A model generated the notes under the pieces. The model was given only the letters and a program-made list of their open reading frames with translations, ran no database searches and had not been told where the DNA came from. Source: JBDRDI01 sp043820875 (GTDB lineage Bacteria > Patescibacteriota > Patescibacteriia > Patescibacteriales > UBA12075). From it: a DNA stretch of 48,333 nt. Both the position numbers and the translations under genes were made by a program. How positions within the stretch are numbered: position 1 is the stretch's first letter; each line of letters begins with the position of its first letter. The stretch is taken from assembly GCA_043820875.1 (NCBI GenBank), contig JBDRDI010000028.1:1-48333 (forward strand). The letters are read 5' to 3'. This document shows positions 42,078 through 48,333 of this stretch, one piece after another.

Positions 42078-43985
42078 TTATTCCGTCTTTACATAAGTCA
42101 CAACATCTTCACCTTCATTCAATCCGCTTAAAATTTCCATCAGTCCATCATCTCCGTTTATACCGATGGTCACTTGTTTTTCCACAAGCTGGCCGTTTTC
42201 CAAGACTCTTGCGAATTTTCCTTGCCCATTTTTATCAATGATGGCTCGGTTCGGAATTATTAAAGCGTTTTCTTTCATGTCTGTGATAATTGTTATATTC
42301 GCGGTCATTCCCGATTTCACGTCTTTGTCCTCCTGATCAAACTCTATTTTTATTTTATAATAAATAACATCTTGCAATTCCGTTTCTGCCGGATCCACAA
42401 AATACACTTTGCCATAAAATTCCGTATCTTCTCCAAACGAATCAAGCGTTATTTTTGCTTTATCGTCCAGACTGATTTTTGATATATCAGCTTCAGAAAC
42501 AAGCACTTCAATTTCAAAATCATTTTCACCAAGCATGGCAAAAACCACTGCTCCCATACTTATTTGCTCTCCTTCTTTAAAATTATCTTTGGTTATCACG
42601 CCGTCAATCGGAGCGATAATTGCACTGTTTTCTATCTGTTTATTTAAAGAATCAACCGCGGCTCGCGCTTGTTTGATTCTGGCTTGCGCCAAAGAAATAT
42701 CATATCTTGAAGCTGAAGCCAATATTTTATTCAATTGCGCGCCTGATACTTGCCAAGATTCATAGGCCGCAGAAGCTTTGGATTCAGCCACTGTTATTTG
42801 CTGTTGACCTTGAGCGCGCGAAGTGGATAAATTATTTTCCGCCGTGATCTTCGCGTCGTCCAGCGCGACTTGCGCTTTTTTTAATGCCTCTTCGGCTTCC
42901 GATACTTTTATACTATAATTTAAGGTAGCATCATCCAAATTTTGACTGGCTGTTTGAACGGCTGATATGGCCGTTGCGATTGCGGTTTGTTGGGTACTAA
43001 TATTTGTTTTTAAAGTATCGAGTTCAGACTGTATAAAAGAAGTTGTTGTAACTGAATTTTCCAAAGCCGAATAACAATTTTGCAAGGATGTAAAAGTTTT
43101 GTTTAAAACGCTCAGAGTACTCGCTACCGCCTGCTTAATGCTTGAATCTGATTTATACAGCTCTGCCGTTTTTAAATCTATTCGAGCCGTATCTAATAAT
43201 TTTTTCGCGCTATTATACGCAATCAAGGTGGTAGAAAGATATGATTCGTTTTTAACGCTGATATAATCTTCGCCATCGGCATCATTTATGGTTCTATCAA
43301 TGGTATCCAAGGCAGTGTTGGCCGCAGCGATTTTATCACCTATTTTAACAACGGCATCATTTTTATAATTATCAATTTCTTGGCTATATGTTTTTTTGGT
43401 ATTTTGAAGGCTTGTTTCAGCAACGGTCACGGCTTGTTCATAGGAAGTAATATCGGCAGCCGTGCTCATTATCAAATCATTTAAAGCTTTCTCGTCTTGC
43501 ATAATATTTTCCGCGACAACTGTTTTTGTTCTGCCCAATTCCGACAACGCCGAATCGTATGATGATTTGGCTTGCGCGAGATTGGCGCGATAAATCGCGA
43601 CTTCTTCCGTGGTGGCGCCGGAAACAAGTTTTTTCAAGTCTTCTTCGGCCACCTCAAAATTCGCGGATGCTTCCTCTTTTTTTATTTCCAAATCCTCTTT
43701 GTCCAATTCCGCTATCAAATCTCCTTTTTTTACTTCGTCTCCTCCTCGCGCGTATTTGACTTTTAATTTCCCATTATTTAAAAAGCTCAAGTTAATTTCA
43801 CTGTCCGCCTTGACCGTGCCTGTTTCGCTTACTGTCTGAACAATTTTTCCTTTTTCGGCTTTTGCCACCGTATATGTTGTTTTTGTTTTATTTCCAAAGA
43901 TGGAAGAATATCCCAAAAATAACAAAACCATCAAAGCTATTGCGGCAATAATATTTCTTTTTCTAAAAATAATTCCCTTTTTCAT
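42078..43985 (-). CDS. MacA/HlyD-type periplasmic adaptor with an expanded coiled coil
   Basis: The 635-aa adaptor starts with one TM (about 12-30) and a barrel-sandwich half-motif VSETGTVKADSEINLSFLNNGKL. It then has a very long alpha-helical region (about 95-445), rich in Ala, Lys, Glu and Thr, where MacA has a hairpin of about 100 residues. The second half-motif IIAPIDGVITKDNFKEGEQ, beta-barrel and membrane-proximal domains (about 450-630, ending LSGLNEGEDVVTYVKTE) follow. MacA docks to MacB and in diderms to TolC. If this organism is monoderm, as Patescibacteria generally are thought to be, the long hairpin must serve another purpose, such as reaching through the thick wall or S-layer. 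Confidence 0.9.
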   Translation of the reverse strand: MKKGIIFRKRNIIAAIALMVLLFLGYSSIFGNKTKTTYTVAKAEKGKIVQTVSETGTVKADSEINLSFLNNGKLKVKYARGGDEVKKGDLIAELDKEDLEIKKEEASANFEVAEEDLKKLVSGATTEEVAIYRANLAQAKSSYDSALSELGRTKTVVAENIMQDEKALNDLIMSTAADITSYEQAVTVAETSLQNTKKTYSQEIDNYKNDAVVKIGDKIAAANTALDTIDRTINDADGEDYISVKNESYLSTTLIAYNSAKKLLDTARIDLKTAELYKSDSSIKQAVASTLSVLNKTFTSLQNCYSALENSVTTTSFIQSELDTLKTNISTQQTAIATAISAVQTASQNLDDATLNYSIKVSEAEEALKKAQVALDDAKITAENNLSTSRAQGQQQITVAESKASAAYESWQVSGAQLNKILASASRYDISLAQARIKQARAAVDSLNKQIENSAIIAPIDGVITKDNFKEGEQISMGAVVFAMLGENDFEIEVLVSEADISKISLDDKAKITLDSFGEDTEFYGKVYFVDPAETELQDVIYYKIKIEFDQEDKDVKSGMTANITIITDMKENALIIPNRAIIDKNGQGKFARVLENGQLVEKQVTIGINGDDGLMEILSGLNEGEDVVTYVKTE

Positions 43986-43994
43986 ATTATTATA

Positions 43995-44387
43995 TTATTT
44001 TTTTATTTTACTTCTATTTTCTATAATTTTAATTACTTTTTCAGAAAATTGTTCCAAATTTAATTCTTTTTTGGAGAAAAAATATTCCGCTCCCAAGTCA
44101 GCGCATTTCTTTTTTGATTTATCGTCGCTTAATTTTGTATAAACAAATACCGGAATATTCATTGTCTCTTTATTGCTCTTAATCGCATGTAGAAGATCAA
44201 ATCCGTCCATATTTGGAAAGCGAAAACCATGAACAATATAATCGGGTTGAGCTTCAATAATTTGTTCTATTATTTCTTTAATGGATAAAAAAATGTTGCA
44301 ATTTACAACTTCTAAATTATTTACCTTAAATTTCGCCTGCAAGCTATGCGAAGTATTTATATCATTTTCAATAATAAATATCTTCAT
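43995..44387 (-). CDS. Receiver-domain protein lacking the phospho-acceptor Asp
   Basis: The 130-aa product is a single CheY-like receiver fold with no output domain. The acidic pair (Glu7, Asp9 in IIENDIN), the conserved Thr (about 84) and Lys106 (FFSKK) are present. The site where the phosphorylated Asp belongs, four residues before the Pro of FPNMDG, is Gly54 (IVHGFRFP). It therefore should not be phosphorylated in the usual way and may act as a constitutive protein-interaction module. It is the first gene of the efflux operon, 9 nt before the adaptor gene. No histidine kinase is nearby. The Gly is a direct reading, and the functional consequence is inferred. Confidence 0.82.
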   Translation of the reverse strand: MKIFIIENDINTSHSLQAKFKVNNLEVVNCNIFLSIKEIIEQIIEAQPDYIVHGFRFPNMDGFDLLHAIKSNKETMNIPVFVYTKLSDDKSKKKCADLGAEYFFSKKELNLEQFSEKVIKIIENRSKIKK

Positions 44388-44420
44388 AAATAATATTATT
44401 ATATTTATAGTTTATTTTTT

Positions 44421-44449
44421 ATTATAACATATTGTTTTGTCAAAAGCAA
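44421..44449 (-). promoter_or_regulatory. Promoter of the receiver-efflux operon
   Basis: TTGCTT (44444-44449), a 17-nt spacer and TATAAT (44421-44426) with TGT before it lie on the minus strand. A TTGACA at 44438-44443 sits only 11 nt from the -10 box, as in the mraY operon promoter. Confidence 0.62.
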
Positions 44450-44497
44450 AAAAATTATAGTCTATCATTTAAGCAGACGAATCATGACTTAAGACAA

Positions 44498-45109
44498 CTA
44501 AGCAAACTTCCTAATCACGCCACGCACGACTCCTTGAATCAGCGGGTCTTTGGCATAAATCGGCGACATGCTGGAATTGGCCGGCTGAAGACGTATTCGG
44601 TTTGTTTCGCGATAAAACTTTTTTAAAGTCGCATAAGCATTATTAAGAAGCGCCACTACCACATCTCCGTTCTGCGGCGATGGATTGCGTTCCACAATTA
44701 CATAGTCTCCACTTAATATCCCTTCTTCAATCATGGATTCTCCGCGAACTTTCAGGACATAGCTATTTTCCCTGTCAGTCACAAAATCAGATGGCACCGC
44801 AATTGTTTCGCGTTCTTCAACCGCCTCAATCGGTTCTCCGGCAGTAATAAGACCAGCCAACGGCAACATCACAGCTTCAGCCCAGTTGATTTCTGCTTTT
44901 ACCAATTCAATTGAACGCGACTCGTTAAAAGAACTTTTTAAAAATCCTTTTCGCTTCAGATTGTCAATATGAACGTGAATTGTGGACGGACTATTGAGCC
45001 CAAAATGCGTTCCGATCTCCCGCATGCTTGGTGAATAGCCCTTTTTATGAACAAACTCTGTAATGTAGTCCAAAATTTCTCTTTGTCTTTTTGTTAAATT
45101 TTTACCCAT
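44498..45109 (-). CDS. lexA: LexA repressor (SOS response)
   Basis: LexA represses DNA-damage genes and cleaves itself when RecA filaments form. The 203-aa protein has an N-terminal winged helix (LTKRQREILDYITEF, then YSPSMREIGTHFGLNSPSTIHVHIDNL, split at Pro), the cleavage dipeptide Ala90-Gly91 in LITAGEPIEA, catalytic Ser125 in VRGESMIEEGI and Lys163 in YATLKKF. All functional residues are intact. It is divergent from gyrB and has a consensus promoter. The spacer contains two ACGAA copies in direct orientation, not the inverted GAAC...GTTC box of Gram-positive bacteria, so its operator is not obvious. Confidence 0.95.
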   Translation of the reverse strand: MGKNLTKRQREILDYITEFVHKKGYSPSMREIGTHFGLNSPSTIHVHIDNLKRKGFLKSSFNESRSIELVKAEINWAEAVMLPLAGLITAGEPIEAVEERETIAVPSDFVTDRENSYVLKVRGESMIEEGILSGDYVIVERNPSPQNGDVVVALLNNAYATLKKFYRETNRIRLQPANSSMSPIYAKDPLIQGVVRGVIRKFA

Positions 45110-45207
45110 AAAAGAAGAAGGGAAAAGTAGAAGATAGAAAGTAGAAAGTCACACATTTTAAATTCCAAATTCCAACTTTATCCCCAATTAAATTATTATT
45201 TATCTTT

Positions 45208-45236
45208 ATTATACACGAACAAAAAACGAAAGTCAA
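45208..45236 (-). promoter_or_regulatory. Promoter of lexA
   Basis: TTGACT (45231-45236), a 17-nt spacer and TATAAT (45208-45213) lie on the minus strand. The leader is about 90 nt. The spacer holds a direct repeat (ACGAAC and ACGAAA on the plus strand, 11 nt apart) that might be an autoregulatory site. Confidence 0.68.
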
Positions 45237-45296
45237 ATGTATTTTAATTTATCTTTAATATTGGCGAATAAATAATTATATTCTAACAAAATTCTC

Positions 45297-45325
45297 TTGC
45301 ATTATTCTTATTTTTTTGATAAAAT
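45297..45325 (+). promoter_or_regulatory. Promoter of gyrB
   Basis: TTGCAT (45297-45302), a 17-nt spacer and TAAAAT (45320-45325). The leader is about 63 nt and A/T rich, without a Shine-Dalgarno sequence before the ATG at 45395. Confidence 0.58.
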
Positions 45326-45394
45326 GAATGTATATGAATACTCTTTTGAAGAAGGGTATTTTATTACTTTATTATTTAATATCCACATACTATT

Positions 45395-47449
45395 ATGCCA
45401 AGAAATTCGACTGATAAAATTAATAAAAAAACCAAATCCGCTGAATACGGAGCTGATTCAATTACTGTCTTGGAAGGTCTTGATCCTGTTCGAAAACGAC
45501 CGGGCATGTACATTGGCACAACATCTTCAGCCGGACTGCACCACTTGATTTGGGAAGTTGTAGACAACGGCATTGATGAAGCCATGGCAGGCTTTGCCAC
45601 GGAAATTTCCGTCACGCTCATGGATGATGGCATGGTGCAAGTAACTGATAATGGCCGAGGAATTCCGGTTGGCAAACATAAAGCTACCGGCGTATCCGCG
45701 CTGGAAACAGTGCTTACAAAATTGCATGCCGGCGGAAAATTCGGAGGTGATGCAAGCGGATATAAAGTATCCGGGGGATTGCACGGCGTCGGCGTCTCGG
45801 TTGTAAATGCCCTAAGCAGTTATTTAAAAGCGGAAGTTTACAGCAACGACGGAAAAATTTACATGCAAGAATATAAAATGGGCAAGCCCATAAAAAAAGT
45901 GCGCCCAGTCGGTACAACAAAAAAAACCGGCACCAACATCACATTCAAACCGGATGGAACAATATTTCCGGAAACGGAATTCAGCTGGGGAAAAATTCTT
46001 GATCATCTTCGCCAACAAGCCTATCTAAACAAAGGCGTAACAATAAAAATTTTTGATCGCCGCAACGGCCATCGAAATAAAGATTATATTTTTCATTTTG
46101 AAGGCGGTATTAAGTCATACATCAATATATTAAACAGAAATAAATCCATAAAAAATGAAACCATATTTTATATAGATAAAGAAATAAATGATTCACGAGT
46201 GGAAATCGCCTTGCAATACAATGATGAATTTAATGAGATGGTTCTCCCTTTTGCCAATAATATTCTAAATCAAGAAGGTGGAACTCATTTGGCCGGATTC
46301 AGAAGTGCCCTGACCAGAACTTTGAACACTTACGCCCGCAATCAAAAAATAATCAAAGAAAAAGAGGAAAATTTAACCGGTGAAGATATGCGAGAAGGGC
46401 TTGTGTCCATTGTCAGCGTCAAACTGCGCGAACCGCAATTTGAAGGACAAACCAAGGGCAAACTTGGAAACGCGGAAATAAAGACTTATGTTGAACAAGT
46501 TTTTGGTGAAACATTCATGACCTTTTTGGAAGAGCATCCAAAAGACGCTGAAGCCATATTAAGTAAATGTATCTTGTCCAGCCGAGCAAGAATCGCAGCG
46601 CGCACTGCCAGAGCGTCAATTTTGAGAAAGGGAGCCTTGGAAGGAATGACCTTGCCTGGAAAACTCGCGGATTGCTCCAGCCGTGAATCTGAAAAATGCG
46701 AATTATATATCGTTGAGGGAGATTCGGCCGGAGGCTCAGCCAAACAAGGCCGAGATAGAAATTTTCAAGCAATTTTACCTTTGCGCGGAAAAATTTTAAA
46801 TGTGGAAAGAGCGCGCTTGGATAAAATGCTCGCGAATAATGAAATAAAAAATTTGGTGATCGCCCTTGGAACCAATATTGACGACCAGTTTGATGTCACC
46901 AAATTACGATATAATAGAATCATAATTATGACTGATGCTGACGTTGACGGCGCGCATATCCGCACCCTCCTTCTCACTTTGTTTTTCCGCCACTTCAATC
47001 CCCTCGTCACCCAAGGTCACTTATACATTGCCCAACCCCCTCTTTATCAAGTCAAAAAAGGAGCAGTCGCCAAATACGCCTATTCAGATGAGGAAAAAGA
47101 TAAAATTATTAAAGAATTCGGAGGCTTGGCAGGATCAGAGCAGGAAGACTCGGAACAAGAGGAGGAAGAGAATAATGATGAAGAAAACGAATCAAACAAA
47201 GATAAAAAAGAGAAATCCAAATCTTCGGCAAGAATACATATTCAAAGATATAAAGGTCTTGGTGAAATGAATCCACGACAGTTGTGGGAAACAACCATGG
47301 ATCCGGCCAGTCGCATCATGGCACAAGTGACCGTGGAAGACGCGGCAGAAGCTGATAAGATTTTTGATATGCTTATGGGCGGAGATGTTGCGCCTCGCAA
47401 AAAATTCATCCAAACGCACGCGAAAAAGGTTAAGAATTTGGATATTTAA
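45395..47449 (+). CDS. gyrB: DNA gyrase subunit B
   Basis: GyrB supplies the ATPase and TOPRIM part of gyrase, which introduces negative supercoils. The 684-aa protein shows the GHKL site (Glu54 and Asn58 in WEVVDNGIDEA; VTDNGRGIPVG; GGLHGVGVSVVNALS), the transducer, the TOPRIM motifs YIVEGDSAGGSAKQGRDR and MTDADVDGAHIRTLLL, and the tail QRYKGLGEMNPRQLWETTMDP. QRYKGLGEM with TTMDP favours GyrB over ParE. An acidic, Glu/Asn/Lys-rich insertion of about 30 residues (about 580-611) lies between TOPRIM and the tail and looks disordered. It has its own promoter, and a strong bidirectional terminator follows 20 nt past the stop. gyrA is not in the window. Confidence 0.96.
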   Translation: MPRNSTDKINKKTKSAEYGADSITVLEGLDPVRKRPGMYIGTTSSAGLHHLIWEVVDNGIDEAMAGFATEISVTLMDDGMVQVTDNGRGIPVGKHKATGVSALETVLTKLHAGGKFGGDASGYKVSGGLHGVGVSVVNALSSYLKAEVYSNDGKIYMQEYKMGKPIKKVRPVGTTKKTGTNITFKPDGTIFPETEFSWGKILDHLRQQAYLNKGVTIKIFDRRNGHRNKDYIFHFEGGIKSYINILNRNKSIKNETIFYIDKEINDSRVEIALQYNDEFNEMVLPFANNILNQEGGTHLAGFRSALTRTLNTYARNQKIIKEKEENLTGEDMREGLVSIVSVKLREPQFEGQTKGKLGNAEIKTYVEQVFGETFMTFLEEHPKDAEAILSKCILSSRARIAARTARASILRKGALEGMTLPGKLADCSSRESEKCELYIVEGDSAGGSAKQGRDRNFQAILPLRGKILNVERARLDKMLANNEIKNLVIALGTNIDDQFDVTKLRYNRIIIMTDADVDGAHIRTLLLTLFFRHFNPLVTQGHLYIAQPPLYQVKKGAVAKYAYSDEEKDKIIKEFGGLAGSEQEDSEQEEEENNDEENESNKDKKEKSKSSARIHIQRYKGLGEMNPRQLWETTMDPASRIMAQVTVEDAAEADKIFDMLMGGDVAPRKKFIQTHAKKVKNLDI

Positions 47450-47463
47450 TATTGTTTTACAAT

Positions 47464-47494
47464 AAAAAACCCCGCTGGGAGGCGGGGTTTTTTT
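47464..47494. terminator. Bidirectional terminator between gyrB and the convergent membrane gene
   Basis: The stem CCCCGC/GCGGGG (6 bp, 6-nt loop) has A6 before and T7 after it, so it reads as an intrinsic terminator on both strands. It serves gyrB on the plus strand and the frameshifted gene on the minus strand. Confidence 0.88.
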
Positions 47495-47501
47495 GATGGG
47501 G

Positions 47502-47902
47502 TTATTTGTTTTTTAATTTTTTTATTCCCATTCCGATTCCATAGCCGACGGCGAGGAGGCAGAGCATTATTATTAGTGTTCCTAAATATTCTTTGCGTTC
47601 GTAACGATCTGAATCTAAAATCATACACACATATAACAACCAAAATAAAAAAGTTCCAATTAAATAAATTTTCCAAGCTTTTTTTTGTATAAATATCGCA
47701 AAAGAAAATATGGCTAATAAAAATAAATAAAGCCTTCTGTGACAGCTCCTTCGTCACACATTCCAATAAAAATGCTACATCCTCTAGATTCCCAAAACAA
47801 TCTATGTAACATTCCACCAACTGGTGCCAGTATCCATGCCAATAATATTGATCCACAATAAACGCCTGCAATTGTTAAAATGTTTTTTATTTTTTCACTC
47901 AT
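47502..47902 (-). pseudogene. Frameshifted small membrane protein gene
   Basis: Frame one (47902 to 47714) gives MSEKIKNILTIAGVYC, then GGMLHRLFWESRGCSIFIG, then MCDEGAVTEGFIYFY and stops. A second frame then carries on with clear coding character: LLAIFSFAIFIQKKAWKIY, GTFLFWLLYVCMILDSD, YERKEYLGTLIIMLC and GYGIGMGIKKLKNK to a TAA at 47502. One extra T in the T5 run near 47719-47723 would join the two into about 133 aa with four TM helices. This is either a real inactivating deletion or a homopolymer error. I do not know a function. The end abuts the gyrB terminator. Confidence 0.7.
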
Positions 47903-47973
47903 ACATTTTGTACTGCTTTGCAGCCCAATATGTGCCTGAACTTATTCACAACAAAATTATTCCCCCATCTGCG

Positions 47974-48285
47974 CTACCAACCTATTTTAAGATTGTTAAG
48001 CATGTAAAAAATAGATAGGTAGATGTATAGATAAGGCAATATTAGACCGAGCAAAACCAATATTATTTTTCCCCTTTTTGTTTGAAGCTCAATTAATTTA
48101 CATGGAAAGAAAAAGAGAAGGGGGGCAAAAAACAAAATGTAATACATAATATAGAGCGCGAAGTCAGATGAATATTTTTCAATTTTATAAATAGAAAAAT
48201 ACGGTAAAATAATAAATATCACCCAATACAACAAAACAAATAAAATTATTTTGCCGGCTTTATTAAAATTAAATTTTTTTTCCAT
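47974..48285 (-). CDS. Small integral membrane protein, unknown
   Basis: The 103-aa protein has a lysine-rich start (MEKKFNFNKAGK) and three probable TM helices at about 12-32, 44-62 and 72-96. I recognise no family. It lies 71 nt upstream of the frameshifted membrane gene on the same strand, and the two may form a unit. The frame is clean and the hydrophobic periodicity is that of a real protein, but there is no functional clue. Confidence 0.6.
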   Translation of the reverse strand: MEKKFNFNKAGKIILFVLLYWVIFIILPYFSIYKIEKYSSDFALYIMYYILFFAPLLFFFPCKLIELQTKRGKIILVLLGLILPYLYIYLSIFYMLNNLKIGW

Positions 48286-48333
48286 AATTTTTTATTTATA
48301 ATTATTTATTAAATTATCTATATTATTTTTTAT

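Noticed and set aside
45395..47449. ParE (topoisomerase IV) instead of GyrB
   Set aside because: The QRYKGLGEMNPRQLWETTMDP tail and overall pattern match GyrB. A definite call would need the partner subunit, which is not in the window.
47446..47871. Minus-strand 141-aa open frame overlapping the small membrane gene
   Set aside because: Its middle is the wrong frame of a clear TM-rich coding sequence and its end is read through the gyrB terminator. The split two-frame gene explains the region better.

Overview
The window reads as a chromosomal segment of an AT-rich, small-genome bacterium of the Candidate Phyla Radiation (Candidatus Patescibacteria, Parcubacteria-like). This placement is inferred from gene content, not from a marker tree. 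The main pointers are a VirD4/HerA-like ATPase next to a membrane partner with no conjugation genes, a PilB-PilC-PilM-PilN-PilO pilus cluster, a DUF4012 protein upstream of mreB, a GT2/DUF2304 pair, a sigma-region-4/HARE-HTH protein, and many small membrane proteins. Most starts have A/T-only leaders without a Shine-Dalgarno sequence.

Layout. Positions 1-3400 (minus strand) hold a D-Ala-D-Ala carboxypeptidase carrying an RlpA-like domain, then ftsE and ftsX. A plus-strand tRNA-Thr(CGU) follows at 3501. Positions 3587-8014 (minus) hold a P-type cation ATPase, an FtsB/DivIC-like protein and a membrane-anchored parvulin-like protein. Positions 8156-10361 hold a processive GT2 and a DUF1361 membrane protein. 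Positions 10374-13797 hold the VirD4-like ATPase and its membrane partner. A sigma-region-4/HARE-HTH protein lies at 13988-15214. Positions 15417-21895 form a dcw-type cell-wall cluster, in transcription order: a small membrane protein, mraY, ftsW, murG, a broken small ORF, a terminator, murC and murB.

Positions 22068-27542 (plus) are a type IV pilus assembly operon. Positions 27552-34186 (minus) are a surface-glycan set: a subtilisin-like protease with FG-GAP repeats, a UXS-like sugar epimerase, a GT2, a DUF2304 protein and two GT4s. Positions 34235-38640 are DUF4012, mreB and a GT4, with a 72-bp near-perfect palindrome between DUF4012 and mreB. Positions 38801-44387 are a MacAB-like efflux operon headed by a receiver domain that lacks its phospho-acceptor Asp. 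lexA (minus) and gyrB (plus) then diverge from one intergenic region. The window ends with a frameshifted small membrane gene and another small membrane protein.

Function. Most of the window concerns the envelope: lipid-linked peptidoglycan synthesis (MraY, MurG, MurC, MurB), septal and elongation machinery (FtsW, FtsEX, FtsB-like, MreB), wall remodelling (DacA/RlpA-like fusion), surface glycosylation, pili and export. I see no CRISPR array, no transposase and no phage module. The least conventional items are the two domain fusions (DPBB plus carboxypeptidase; sigma4 plus HARE-HTH), the VirD4-like pair without a relaxase, the mreB palindrome, the degenerate receiver heading the efflux operon, and a recurring TATGTTATAAT promoter element with very short leaders.
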